Positions 53,903 through 62,357 of a stretch of DNA of 64,000 nt are shown one piece after another. Position 1 is the first letter of the stretch; each line of letters begins with the position of its first letter. The notes below the pieces were generated by a model. It worked only from the letters and a program-made list of their open reading frames with translations, made no database searches and had not been told where the DNA came from. The position numbers and the translations under genes are program-made. The stretch is from Caenimonas sp. SL110 (GTDB taxonomy: Bacteria; Pseudomonadota; Gammaproteobacteria; Burkholderiales; Burkholderiaceae_C), in the NCBI RefSeq assembly GCF_001044395.1, contig NZ_JANU01000042.1:118775-182774 (forward strand), given 5' to 3'.

Positions 53903-55135
53903 ATGCTGACCTGGGACGACGAAGTCAAGCCCACATTGCCAGTTACGAACAGCGATTCCTTCACTGCGAATCGCGAGGTGGCCCATTCACCTCTGAAGCA
54001 AGCAATCCCCGCACAGACACTCGCGCAAAACGTGGTGAGCACGTTCACTGCAACGAGCGCGAGCACGAGCCCGAGCGTGCACAAGCCAGCTCCTGCATCT
54101 GCAGCAGCACCTGTCGCCCGCCGCGTGAATGCCGCCGACAAGCGCATCATCAACGGCCAGACCGACGTCAACCAGCTGGTGCCGTTCAAGTACAAGTGGG
54201 CCTGGGAAAAATACCTCGCCACCTGCGCCAATCACTGGATGCCGCAGGAAGTGAACATGAACCGCGACATCGCGCTGTGGAAAGACCCCAACGGTCTGAC
54301 CGAAGACGAGCGCCGCATCATCAAGCGCAACCTCGGCTTCTTCGTGACCGCCGATTCGCTGGCTGCCAACAACATCGTGCTGGGCACGTATCGCCACATC
54401 ACCGCCCCCGAGTGCCGCCAGTTCCTCTTGCGCCAGGCATTCGAGGAAGCGATCCACACGCACGCTTACCAGTACATCGTCGAATCGCTCGGCCTGGACG
54501 AAAGCGAAATCTTCAACGCGTACAACGAAATCGCCTCCATCCGCGAGAAGGACCAGTTCCTGATCCCCTTCATCGAAGCGATCAGCGACCCCAACTTCAA
54601 GACCGGCACGCACGAGACCGACCAGACCCTGCTCAAGTCGCTGATCGTGTTCGCCTGCCTGATGGAGGGCCTGTTCTTCTACGTCGGCTTCACGCAGATC
54701 CTGGCGCTGGGTCGCCAGAACAAGATGACCGGCGCTGCAGAGCAGTACCAGTACATCCTGCGCGACGAGTCGATGCACTGCAACTTCGGCATCGACCTGA
54801 TCAACCAGCTCAAGCTGGAGAACCCGGGCCTGTGGACTGCCGAATTCAAGGCCGAGATCAAGGACCTGTTCCAAAAGGCCGTCGAGCTCGAATACCGTTA
54901 CGCCGAAGACACCATGCCGCGCGGCGTGCTCGGCATGAATGCATCCATGTTCAAGGGCTACCTGCGCTACATCGCGAATCGCCGCGCCACGCAGATCGGC
55001 CTGGAGGCGCTTTTCCCGAACGAAGAAAATCCGTTCCCGTGGATGAGCGAAATGATTGACCTGAAGAAAGAGCGCAATTTCTTCGAAACCCGCGTGATCG
55101 AATACCAGACGGGTGGTGCGCTCTCATGGGATTAG
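53903..55135 (+). CDS. nrdB: Class Ia ribonucleotide reductase, beta subunit
   Basis: The di-iron tyrosyl-radical subunit. The 410-residue protein has a low-complexity N-terminal extension (residues about 25-75) before the ferritin-like core. Carboxylate and His ligands are in [13 protein letters not shown] and [13 protein letters not shown], and the C-terminal tail ends [10 protein letters not shown], needed for NrdA docking. The start gives MLTWDDEVK, a typical Burkholderiales N-terminus. Confidence 0.97.
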   Translation: MLTWDDEVKPTLPVTNSDSFTANREVAHSPLKQAIPAQTLAQNVVSTFTATSASTSPSVHKPAPASAAAPVARRVNAADKRIINGQTDVNQLVPFKYKWAWEKYLATCANHWMPQEVNMNRDIALWKDPNGLTEDERRIIKRNLGFFVTADSLAANNIVLGTYRHITAPECRQFLLRQAFEEAIHTHAYQYIVESLGLDESEIFNAYNEIASIREKDQFLIPFIEAISDPNFKTGTHETDQTLLKSLIVFACLMEGLFFYVGFTQILALGRQNKMTGAAEQYQYILRDESMHCNFGIDLINQLKLENPGLWTAEFKAEIKDLFQKAVELEYRYAEDTMPRGVLGMNASMFKGYLRYIANRRATQIGLEALFPNEENPFPWMSEMIDLKKERNFFETRVIEYQTGGALSWD

Positions 55136-55151
55136 ATGTGGACCACCCCAA

Positions 55152-55230
55152 GATGTAGACCACCCCGAAGCGCCTTCGGCGCCTCCCCTCAAGGGGCGCA
55201 TCCAGTGGCCCGGCGAAGCCGGTTCCACGG
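55152..55230. repeat. Multi-hairpin intergenic repeat after nrdB
   Basis: Three short hairpins in series: AGCGCC-TTC-GGCGCC, CCCC-TCAA-GGGG and CCGGC-GAA-GCCGG, preceded by a twice-repeated GACCACCCC. This looks like an intergenic repeat recalled from Comamonadaceae genomes. It probably serves as the nrdB transcript end. Confidence 0.6.
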
Positions 55231-55353
55231 ATGCCAGCGAAGGGGCAGGAGTTGCAGGTTGCAGGGTGGAGTTAGTGAGATAAGACTGCGATAGTTTGAG
55301 ATGTATCTCTCTGCGAAGACCGGCCACAAGAGCAGGCGCGCAAGGAGACAACG

Positions 55354-55434
55354 GTGTTCATTGAGCTGGGCTGCGTGCCCAACCCAATGAATCGTTCCAT
55401 GCAAACCAACAGCGTGGAGCGCCTCTTTGGTTGA
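55354..55434 (+). CDS. Possible 26-residue small ORF upstream of the histone-like gene
   Basis: GTG at 55354 has AAGGAG 6 nt upstream and runs 26 codons to TGA at 55434, 31 bp before the histone-like ATG. The peptide begins MFIELGCVPNPMNRSM. It is the most gene-like object in the 329-bp gap, which otherwise contains the repeat at 55152-55230, GAGAT-GT-ATCTC near 55300, and the perfect palindrome GTTGATCAAC at 55436-55445. Confidence 0.3.
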   Translation: MFIELGCVPNPMNRSMQTNSVERLFG

Positions 55435-55464
55435 TGTTGATCAACTTGTACAGGAGAAATGAAA

Positions 55465-55959
55465 ATGGCAACTGCGAAAAAAGCAACGGCAAAAAAGGCC
55501 GCTAAGAAGGCTCCGGCGAAAAAGGCCGTAGCGAAGAAGGCTGCTCCGGCGAAGAAGGCCGCAGCAAAGAAGGCACCGGCGAAAAAGGCCGCTGCCAAGA
55601 AGGCTCCGGCAAAGAAGGCCGTCGCCAAAAAGGCGGTAGCAAAGAAGGCTCCGGCGAAGAAGGCCGCTGCCAAGAAGGCTCCAGCAAAGAAGGCAGCTGC
55701 GAAGAAGGCTCCGGCGAAGAAGGCCGCTGCCAAGAAGACCACCGCCAAGAAGGCGACGGCGAAGAAGGCCGCCAAGAAGGCTCCTGCGAAAAAGGCTGCC
55801 AAGAAGGCCGCCAAAAAGCCCGCTGCGAAGAAAGCTGCGAAAAAGCCTGCTGCCAAGCCGCAAGCAAAGGCAGCTCCTGCCGCTGCGGCTGCGCCAGCAG
55901 CGCAAACGACGCTGAATCCGCAAGCCGCCTGGCCGTTTCCGACAGCCAGCAAACCTTAA
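55465..55959 (+). CDS. Histone H1-like Ala/Lys/Pro-rich DNA-binding protein
   Basis: The 164-residue protein consists almost wholly of KKA/AKK and APAKKA repeats to about residue 135, then an Ala/Pro tail ending PFPTASKP. It is similar in style to bacterial H1-like proteins (HctB, BpH1, AlgP) that compact DNA. The ATG at 55465 is 8 nt from AGGAG; the upstream ATG at 55459 is too close. Repeats of AAGAAGGC(C/T) make the gene prone to length change. Three tandem terminators follow. Confidence 0.9.
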   Translation: MATAKKATAKKAAKKAPAKKAVAKKAAPAKKAAAKKAPAKKAAAKKAPAKKAVAKKAVAKKAPAKKAAAKKAPAKKAAAKKAPAKKAAAKKTTAKKATAKKAAKKAPAKKAAKKAAKKPAAKKAAKKPAAKPQAKAAPAAAAAPAAQTTLNPQAAWPFPTASKP

Positions 55960-56001
55960 GGGCGACACGCCTCGCGCAAGCGGGGCATTTGCCCGACCCA
56001 A

Positions 56002-56092
56002 ACCCGGCGCTTATGCGTCGGGTTTTTTTATTGTCCCGGCGCTTATGCGTCGTTTTTTTATGGCCCCGGTGCTTATGCAGCGGGGCTTTTTT
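56002..56092 (+). terminator. Three tandem intrinsic terminators with identical TTAT loops
   Basis: Stem 1: ACCCGGCGC/GCGTCGGGT (56002-56010, 56015-56023). Stem 2: CGGCGC/GCGTCG (56037-56042, 56047-56052). Stem 3: GCCCCGGTGC/GCAGCGGGGC (56063-56072, 56077-56086). Each has the loop TTAT and a run of 6-7 T. The units look like degenerate duplicates with a period near 30 bp. They end the highly expressed histone-like gene. Confidence 0.85.
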
Positions 56093-56173
56093 ATGGCCAT
56101 CACAGACCTCGGTCTCGCAGACCCATGCGCACCAACTCCCTAGTATTCGCGGCTCATTCACAAAAGCCGACAT

Positions 56174-56986
56174 ATGCCAGGTCCTTCACCCATCTCTAGA
56201 AGCGTGCGCCCCTTGCGGCTCGAATCCGTTCCTGAATCAGGCGACCAGGCAACCGGCGTTCCGACGCCGCACGCCGATCCCAGTACATCCACGACACCGA
56301 CCACGCCCACAACACCCACAGCGCCCGGCCCGGTCACTGTCCATGCAGGGCATCCAGGCTCACGGCCCAGCGCGCCACTGTCGCTTCACCAGGTGACAGA
56401 CCGCGCGACTTCGCTCTTTCAGGGACTGGACGATGGCTCCATCGGGCCCGAGCATCTCCACAACCTCCAGACGGAATTCATGGACCTGCTGGGCCATGTC
56501 GACAGGCTGGGCGCCCAGGACCGCCTGGAGCAACTGGGAAACCTGTCGACACGGCTGGAGAAGCGATCGCAGTTGACCTGGTTCACTCCCTTTGCGGAAC
56601 GCCTGGTGGGCGAGCATATGGAGGACTTCGAGCAGGAGCTGCGCCTTGCACTGAACCCCGAGCGTTGCGCCGAATACAAGCTTGCGCCGCCAGCTGACAA
56701 ATCCTCGAACTGGCACGAGCCCACAGCAAGTGACATCGTCGAAGTGCAGGTACTGGGCTATATCCATGAGCTGCCCAACCTGGTGCTGGACGATCCCGAT
56801 ATAGCCATCAGCCAGGGCCGTGTGCTCGCCGCTTCCATCGTGCAGTGTCCTGTCGCGCAGCAGCTGACGCTGATGGCGCAGTTGCGCACGGCGGTGAACA
56901 GCGTCGCCGAGATGTACCCTCCCATTGGTGAGCTGCTGGACGCCATGCCCAACCCTCAAGCGCTCAGCGAAGACATGCCCAGTTAG
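56174..56986 (+). CDS. Putative effector-like protein of unknown function (270 aa)
   Basis: The N-terminus (PGPSPISRSVRPLRLESVPE) and residues to about 70 are Ser/Thr/Pro-rich with TTPTTPTTPTAPG, no Sec signal. The rest (about 75-270) is helical, with DRLEQLGNLSTRLEKRSQLT and FAERLVGEHMEDFEQELRLAL. The N-terminal style resembles the kinase-like protein at 42360, hence the guess of a type III substrate. No chaperone gene is adjacent. I do not recognise the family. It is convergent with the lipoprotein gene at 56983 (4-bp overlap). Confidence 0.55.
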   Translation: MPGPSPISRSVRPLRLESVPESGDQATGVPTPHADPSTSTTPTTPTTPTAPGPVTVHAGHPGSRPSAPLSLHQVTDRATSLFQGLDDGSIGPEHLHNLQTEFMDLLGHVDRLGAQDRLEQLGNLSTRLEKRSQLTWFTPFAERLVGEHMEDFEQELRLALNPERCAEYKLAPPADKSSNWHEPTASDIVEVQVLGYIHELPNLVLDDPDIAISQGRVLAASIVQCPVAQQLTLMAQLRTAVNSVAEMYPPIGELLDAMPNPQALSEDMPS

Positions 56987-57627
56987 CGATCGCCCGACAC
57001 CAGCGCCATCCGCCTTCTGATGCGCCCGGCCTCATCGGCCCTGCCGGCCTGCTCTGCACGCTGCGCCTGCACGCCCAGCCACGACAGCAGGGCTCTGCGC
57101 CAGCCTTGGTGGGCGGCGGTGTCGGCGGCGGTGCTGAGGGTCACCGCATCTGCCCGCCCGGTGCGAAAAAGAACACCCGCGGCGATCAGGCGCGACAGCG
57201 GATCGGCAATCGAAGGCAATGCGCCCGGGTTCGCATCTGTCGCCAACGCCCGGTACTGCTCGGGCAACAGCGCCGCGTCAGCGGGCGCGAGCCGCCCAGC
57301 CAGGAAGTCCGCATAGGCACGCTCGGCAACCGGTGCATCCACGCGCAGCTTTTCAAAACCATCGCATGGCTCCATGACCAGCGTCGCCACGCGCGCGGCG
57401 CAGCGGGTCAACTCGGCGCGAGCCACCAGCCCCGGATCGCCCGTACTCGCAAGCTCAGTGCGCGCACGCTCGAACTCTGCGGCTTCCACGCGCGCGTTGC
57501 CACTCATGAATGCCTTGATATAGCGCTCGAGCGCGCTATGGGCGTTCATCTGCCAGTCGGGTTGCGGCGGCTTGCTGGCGCAACCGGCGGCCAGTGCCAT
57601 GACGAGAGCAAATAGCGCGCGCTTCAT
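56983..57627 (-). CDS. Putative lipoprotein downstream of the MCE gene
   Basis: The 214-residue product starts with a lipoprotein signal peptide (MKRALFALVMALAAGCAS, lipidated Cys at residue 16). A helical domain rich in Ala/Arg follows (NAHSALERYIKAFMSGN; EAAEFERARTELAS). Its ATG overlaps the MCE stop (ATGA). The position suggests an outer-membrane or periplasmic partner of the MCE/MlaE module, though it does not look like a standard ABC-type auxiliary protein. Confidence 0.75.
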   Translation of the reverse strand: MKRALFALVMALAAGCASKPPQPDWQMNAHSALERYIKAFMSGNARVEAAEFERARTELASTGDPGLVARAELTRCAARVATLVMEPCDGFEKLRVDAPVAERAYADFLAGRLAPADAALLPEQYRALATDANPGALPSIADPLSRLIAAGVLFRTGRADAVTLSTAADTAAHQGWRRALLSWLGVQAQRAEQAGRADEAGRIRRRMALVSGDR

Positions 57628-58631
57628 GGCAGCTTCACCTCGGTCTCGCGCGCGAACGGCCATTTGCGATTGAGCTCATTGATCATGCCTTCGATCTTTC
57701 GCAGATTGGCTTCCACATCGGCGCGCAGTGCACCCAGATCGGTGGTGGCGCCGCGCACGTTCGACGAGATGCCTTGCGCCTCGACCAGCACGGAGTCCAC
57801 CTTCTTCAGGCTGACCCGCGTCTCGGCCAACAGCGCATTGAGCTGTGCCACCGTCGCACGCGCATCCTTCATCACGCCTTCGGGACCGAACACCTGCGTG
57901 TCGGCCTTGGCAGCCATGCCGTCGAGACGCGCGAGCAATGCATTGGCGCGGTCCAGCGCGGTGACGAGTTTTTGCGCATCCGCGTCGTTGCCCATCACGG
58001 CACCGAGCGCACCGCGTGGCCCCTTGAGCCGCGCGGTCAGTTCGCGCACATTCTCCAGCGACTGCCGCAGCGCCGCGTCCTGGGCGGTCATCGCGCTCAG
58101 GTTCTCGAGTGTCTCGCGCGCGGTGGCCAGCACGCGCGGCAGCTCGGCCGTCGCGTCGCCCCGCAACACGGGCCGCTGCGCGCCATCGGGCAAGGGCGGA
58201 TCGGTGAGGATGCCGCTGTAAGCGCGGATCGCAGTGCCGCCAACCAGCCCCCGCACGAGCGTGAAAATGCTCGATGTGCGAAGCCAGTGCGCATCCTTTT
58301 GTGCCACGTCGATGATGATGTGCACGCTGCCAGTCGGGGACAGTTCCACCCGGCGCACCCGGCCGATCGGAAAGCCGGAGAAGGTCATGTCCATGCCCAC
58401 GATCACGCCTTCGGAATCTTCGGTGGTGAGCACGAGCTTCTGGGTTGGCTCGAAGAAGCCGCGCGAATGCAGCAGAAAAAGCGCCGACGCGGCGACCAGC
58501 AGCACCATGAAGGCCAGCATCAACAGCGCCTTGATCTCCAGGTGGCGGGTCGGCTTGCCCGTGTGGGGCTCCGAGCTTTTCAGGGGCGTTTGGTGAGATG
58601 TGTCGTCAGGCATGTCGTCAGACGGAACCAT
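57624..58631 (-). CDS. MlaD-type MCE-domain protein
   Basis: The 335-residue inner-membrane-anchored periplasmic protein has one membrane helix (residues about 33-53) and a single MCE domain (about 65-150; EGVIVGMDMTFSGFPIGRVR). A long helical tail rich in Ala/Leu/Arg follows (about 165-325), like the tube-forming helices of longer MCE proteins. It probably carries lipids across the periplasm with the MlaE-like permease. The start may be 58631 (MVPSDD) or 58613 (MPDDT). Confidence 0.88.
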   Translation of the reverse strand: MVPSDDMPDDTSHQTPLKSSEPHTGKPTRHLEIKALLMLAFMVLLVAASALFLLHSRGFFEPTQKLVLTTEDSEGVIVGMDMTFSGFPIGRVRRVELSPTGSVHIIIDVAQKDAHWLRTSSIFTLVRGLVGGTAIRAYSGILTDPPLPDGAQRPVLRGDATAELPRVLATARETLENLSAMTAQDAALRQSLENVRELTARLKGPRGALGAVMGNDADAQKLVTALDRANALLARLDGMAAKADTQVFGPEGVMKDARATVAQLNALLAETRVSLKKVDSVLVEAQGISSNVRGATTDLGALRADVEANLRKIEGMINELNRKWPFARETEVKLP

Positions 58632-58636
58632 TGTTT

Positions 58637-59419
58637 TCAGGCGTAGTTGCCAGTCAGCGAGACAGCTTCGAGCAGCAGCAGCACGGCGAACATCCGCACC
58701 AGCCCTTGCAACGCGGCGCTCTCGCGCGAGCCGTCGCCTTCCACATCGTAGAGCCCCGAGGCCATCGGAATCACCGACACCGCCAGGCTGAAGAACAGGG
58801 TCTTGATGACAAAGATAGCGGCCACCGCCGGCGTGAAGATGCGCCCAAAGACCCGCGCATACCCGTCGAGTCCCGCGCTGGTGACGCCGTACACCGCCAG
58901 GTACGCGAGCACCAGCGCCACGACGCAACTGAGCGCGGCCAGCATGACGCAGGCAAAGACGCCGGCGGTCGCGCGCGGCAGCACATGCGTGACCACCGGG
59001 TCCACGCCGCTGCGAGCCAGCACGTCGAATTCGCCGCTGCGGCGCATCTCTGCCAGCGCCGCCCCATTGGGAATCGTGCAGCGCAGCGCGACAAACAGCG
59101 CTGCAGTGAGCGGGATCAATTCAAGCACCAGCACACGAATCACCATCTCCAGCGCGTACTGCGAAAGCCCGTAGCTGAGGGAAGTGACGATGACGATGCG
59201 AGTGATCACCAGCGTGAGCAATGCCGACAGCGCCGTGAACCACCAGAGGATGGGTGCCGTGTCCAGGTACATGTGGCGCAAGAGCCGCGAGCCACCACCT
59301 CGCGCATAACTGGAAGGCGCGAGCGCCAGCACCTGCAACTGCGCACCGAAGAAGATGATGCGCCACCATCCCGCAAGCCAATCCAGCGGCATGCGTCCCA
59401 GGCGCGCGAGCCCGAACAT
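58637..59419 (-). CDS. MlaE-family ABC permease
   Basis: The 260-residue protein has five to six membrane segments and the MlaE core (VIRVLVLELIPLTAALFVAL, NGAALAEMRRSGEFDVLARS, GVDPVVTHVLPRATAGVFAC). It would form the membrane channel of a phospholipid transporter with the MCE protein. The usual ATPase gene (MlaF) is absent between or beside the two. The start is taken as ATG 59419 (MFGLARLGRM); the longer frame adds an unlikely polar N-terminus. Confidence 0.88.
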   Translation of the reverse strand: MFGLARLGRMPLDWLAGWWRIIFFGAQLQVLALAPSSYARGGGSRLLRHMYLDTAPILWWFTALSALLTLVITRIVIVTSLSYGLSQYALEMVIRVLVLELIPLTAALFVALRCTIPNGAALAEMRRSGEFDVLARSGVDPVVTHVLPRATAGVFACVMLAALSCVVALVLAYLAVYGVTSAGLDGYARVFGRIFTPAVAAIFVIKTLFFSLAVSVIPMASGLYDVEGDGSRESAALQGLVRMFAVLLLLEAVSLTGNYA

Positions 59420-59474
59420 TGAATGGGAATTGGCCGTGTTCACCGCGGCAATGATAAGTCGCCGCCTGCCGAAC

Positions 59475-60188
59475 TCAACCCTTGGCTGGCTGCGGCCCCA
59501 TGAAGAAATCGATGGCGCGCTCGACGACCCATGGAACAATCACATGGTCGCCATCAAATGGCAACAGCGTCAGGTCGTGGCCGCTCTCAAGCAGCCGGAC
59601 CGCATGCGGTGTCGCGCTCGTCTCGATGGGCAACTGGCTGTCGGACCGGCCGTGCGCAATGAACACCCGGGGCGTGCCCATCTGCGTGAACGTGTTCATG
59701 AATCCGGCGGACAGCGCGATGACATGGCTGGCGACATCTCCGTTGGTGACGCCGGTAGAGAGCGCATAACTTCCCCCATCCGAGAAGCCGGCAAAAGCCA
59801 GCCGCGCCGGATCGATGTGAAAGTGCGAGGCCGCCCGCGCCAGCGCACCGTCCAGGCGCTCCAGATCCGGACCGTGCCCACCGATCACGACGTCCCAGGT
59901 GGGAAACATCGATTGCGGCGCCAACAGCAGGAACCCACGCGAGCGTGCCCAGCGCACGAAGTGCGGCAGGACGCGATTGGCGTCACCGCCCGCACCGTGA
60001 AACAACACCATCATCGGCACCGGCGCACTTGCATCCAGCCCCTCGGGCACCACGAACACCGCCTCGCGCCCCTCGGGAAACGCCATGCCATGACGACCGG
60101 GCGCAAGCGGCGCTTCATCGGGTTGCGATCCGGGCCTGAACTTCAGCCTACCGGTCAGGGCACCGCCCAGCAGCGACGGATCGATCAT
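59475..60188 (-). CDS. Alpha/beta-hydrolase (phospholipase/carboxylesterase-like)
   Basis: The 237-residue esterase has an oxyanion region VLFHGAGGDANRVLP, nucleophile elbow GFSDGGSYAL (Ser) and later FIAHGRSDSQLPI (Asp) and DGDHVIVPWV (His), completing the triad. The ATG at 60188 overlaps the stop of the AAA+ ATPase gene (ATGA), so the two are co-translated. The substrate is unknown; lipid or polyester are possible. Confidence 0.88.
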   Translation of the reverse strand: MIDPSLLGGALTGRLKFRPGSQPDEAPLAPGRHGMAFPEGREAVFVVPEGLDASAPVPMMVLFHGAGGDANRVLPHFVRWARSRGFLLLAPQSMFPTWDVVIGGHGPDLERLDGALARAASHFHIDPARLAFAGFSDGGSYALSTGVTNGDVASHVIALSAGFMNTFTQMGTPRVFIAHGRSDSQLPIETSATPHAVRLLESGHDLTLLPFDGDHVIVPWVVERAIDFFMGPQPAKG

Positions 60189-61846
60189 TGCAGCGACCCC
60201 CTGTTGCATGCGAGGTCGCGAAAAACCGCGCACTGAGCGAAAGCTTCACGCGACAAGGGCACTTGCTTCTGGCGACAGAACTTGCTGGTGAGTTTCAGCA
60301 GCTCCTTGATGTCGCGTCCGCTGATCCCCGGAAATGCAGCCACCACCTCATCGATGAGTGACCCAGGCATCTCGATGCCGAATTGCCCTGCCAGGCTGGA
60401 CCACAGGCGCCGTGCATCCTCGGGGCCCGGCGGTTCATAGGTGATCACGGCAATGCACCGCGACAGGATGGCGTCGTCGATGTCGGACACCCGGTTGGTC
60501 GTCATGAAAAGCAGCCCACTGAAGTACTCCAGGTTGCGCAGGAATTCCGCGACGATGGCATTGTGCTGGAGGTCGTTGTCACGCTTTCGGATGTACACGT
60601 CGGCTTCATCGAGCAGCAACACGCAGTCCCAGCGCGCAGCGCGTTGCAAGATGGCGGTGAGGTTGGCTTCCACCGAACTGGCCGTCACGCCAAGCTGGCC
60701 CGAGTGCACCCGGTACAGCGGCTTGCCGACCACTTCGGCGTACACCTCCGCCGTGAGCGTCTTGCCCAGGCCCGGCGCGCCCTGGCAAAGAATCGTGGTG
60801 CCGCCGGACTTGCCGGGCACCACGTCTTCCATCAGGAAGTTGCGGTCTGCGGTGAGGATATCGACCAGGTCGCGATGCGCCTGTGGCAACACCAGGCGGT
60901 CGCGCACCGACGGGGAATATTCGTAAGGCTCCACGAACTGCGAATGAACCCAGACGTTGCGATGCCAGTCCAGGTGAAACAGGTGCAGATAGGCATGCTG
61001 CGGAATGCGGTCGAAGCCGGTTGCAATACCGCTTTCGCGCCAGAAATGCGCATCAGCCGCCATGTCGAAGCGCCGCTCCAGAAGTGCTTCGTCGTTGACG
61101 CATCGCGCCGTGATACCGGGTTGCAGCCGCAGGAACTCCAGTCCCGCACGCGGCGATCCCTCGACGGCTCGCCACAGGCCGCCCGTGATCGTGAACTGTT
61201 CGCCGAATTTCGCCTGCAGTTGCATGAAGCGATCCACATGGGACTGGTACTCCTGCCGGAATTCATGGCATTCCTTGTAGAAGCCGTGATCGGCAAACAG
61301 ATCGGCGACCGTGCGGCCCGGCAGGTCTTCGGCATAGAAACTGATGCCCCAGGTCATGCCGGCAAATCGCATGCGGGGATCGGACGGTGGTGGACGACCA
61401 GCGGCGTGCAGCGTGTTCGCAATCAGGCCCACCATCACGTAGGCTGAGCCCTGCCCATCGGCAGGACGCACCAGCCGCACGGAGTGAACCAGCCACGCGA
61501 GCAGCACGCCGTCCTTGCCGCGCTGGTAGAGCCAGCCGTCGATCACATCGCGGCCCAGCCACCTGACGATGGCCGGAACCATCAGCTCCAGCGATGCGAT
61601 GGTGTCCAGTTGCGATTCGCCATTGAGGTTGTCCAGCGCGAGCAGCTGGTGCACCAGGTCCTTGGCGCCCGCGGCACAGCCCATCTGGTAGAGCGTGGTG
61701 AGAATGCTGCCGTCGAAGTGGTGACTCGACACGACGCGCACGCCACGGCCAGCGCCCTGCACATCGAGCTGCAGGGCCACTTGCGATTGCGGGTCGAGGA
61801 GGCCTCGCAATGCGCTTGCCAACGAATCGGGAATCTCAAGATCCAA
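60185..61846 (-). CDS. AAA+ ATPase with uncharacterised N-terminal domain
   Basis: The 553-residue protein has a large N-terminal region (residues about 1-330) of no recognised family and a C-terminal AAA+ module (about 335-540). The module has Walker A GAPGLGKT (about 355-362), Walker B VLLLDEADVYI, sensor-1 MTTNRVSD and arginine-finger-like DAILSRCI. The layout resembles AAA ATPases that remodel a partner through a long N-domain. Downstream coupling to an esterase is the only contextual clue. Confidence 0.8.
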   Translation of the reverse strand: MDLEIPDSLASALRGLLDPQSQVALQLDVQGAGRGVRVVSSHHFDGSILTTLYQMGCAAGAKDLVHQLLALDNLNGESQLDTIASLELMVPAIVRWLGRDVIDGWLYQRGKDGVLLAWLVHSVRLVRPADGQGSAYVMVGLIANTLHAAGRPPPSDPRMRFAGMTWGISFYAEDLPGRTVADLFADHGFYKECHEFRQEYQSHVDRFMQLQAKFGEQFTITGGLWRAVEGSPRAGLEFLRLQPGITARCVNDEALLERRFDMAADAHFWRESGIATGFDRIPQHAYLHLFHLDWHRNVWVHSQFVEPYEYSPSVRDRLVLPQAHRDLVDILTADRNFLMEDVVPGKSGGTTILCQGAPGLGKTLTAEVYAEVVGKPLYRVHSGQLGVTASSVEANLTAILQRAARWDCVLLLDEADVYIRKRDNDLQHNAIVAEFLRNLEYFSGLLFMTTNRVSDIDDAILSRCIAVITYEPPGPEDARRLWSSLAGQFGIEMPGSLIDEVVAAFPGISGRDIKELLKLTSKFCRQKQVPLSREAFAQCAVFRDLACNRGSLQ

Positions 61847-61971
61847 CGGTGTTTCTCCGTTGGCTATCGTAGCCAGATCAGGGCGGCAAGCGCTTGATCG
61901 CGGTCAACTTATGAGGCGCCACGCAGTCAGTTGACTGATGCGTGGGCAGAGTAGAAGCGTCGAAGAATGCT

Positions 61972-62232
61972 TTAGTTGATCGACTCGGCGTAGGCGCGCG
62001 TCGTCATCGGCTTGTCTTCTTCGGGCGGCAGGTAAACCGTGGTGCGATCGATCTTGGCGTCGTAGGCGGCCAGCTCAGCACTGGCGCTGCGGATGACGGC
62101 ACGGTCGAGCGGATGGCACTGGCGCTGGCTCAAACGGCCCAGCGCTTCGGACTTGTCGACCAGGGCGCGGACACTTGCCGAATCCATGATCAGCGCAAAG
62201 GGATTGTTTGCCAACGTCGTCTCAGTTCTCAT
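61972..62232 (-). CDS. Small conserved-looking protein (86 aa)
   Basis: Starts MRTETTLANNPFALIMD and continues GRLSQRQCHPLDR, an arrangement I recall from small proteins of Comamonadaceae, function unknown. The C-terminal part is TTVYLPPEEDKPMTTRAYAE. ACAGGAG lies 8 nt upstream of the ATG at 62232, which decides the start over a longer frame. It is divergent from amn. Confidence 0.7.
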   Translation of the reverse strand: MRTETTLANNPFALIMDSASVRALVDKSEALGRLSQRQCHPLDRAVIRSASAELAAYDAKIDRTTVYLPPEEDKPMTTRAYAESIN

Positions 62233-62297
62233 TCGCTCGGCTCCTGTAAGTCGGTTTGTTCGGATGGATGAACTGTCACCCAAAGGCCGAATTTGTA

Positions 62298-62332
62298 ACG
62301 TCAGGGCGTGACGTGAGACCGTGTAGGACGGT
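62298..62332. promoter_or_regulatory. Two adjacent palindromes in the amn divergent promoter region
   Basis: ACGTCA-GGGCG-TGACGT (62298-62314) and ACCGT-GTAGG-ACGGT (62318-62332) have perfect arms and lie in the 125-bp spacer between the small gene and amn. They are good operator candidates; no cognate regulator is visible. Confidence 0.45.
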
Positions 62333-62357
62333 TGCTCATCGCTGCACAATAGCCCTC

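Noticed and set aside
55465..55860. Regular short repeats resembling a CRISPR or VNTR array
   Set aside because: The repeats are codons for KKA/AKK units of a histone H1-like protein with no spacer structure.
56093..56173. PIP box (TTCG-N16-TTCG) or hrp box promoter for the effector-like gene
   Set aside because: Only one TTCG is present in this interval, and no hrp-type GGAACC...CCAC arrangement at proper spacing was found here or before 41889.
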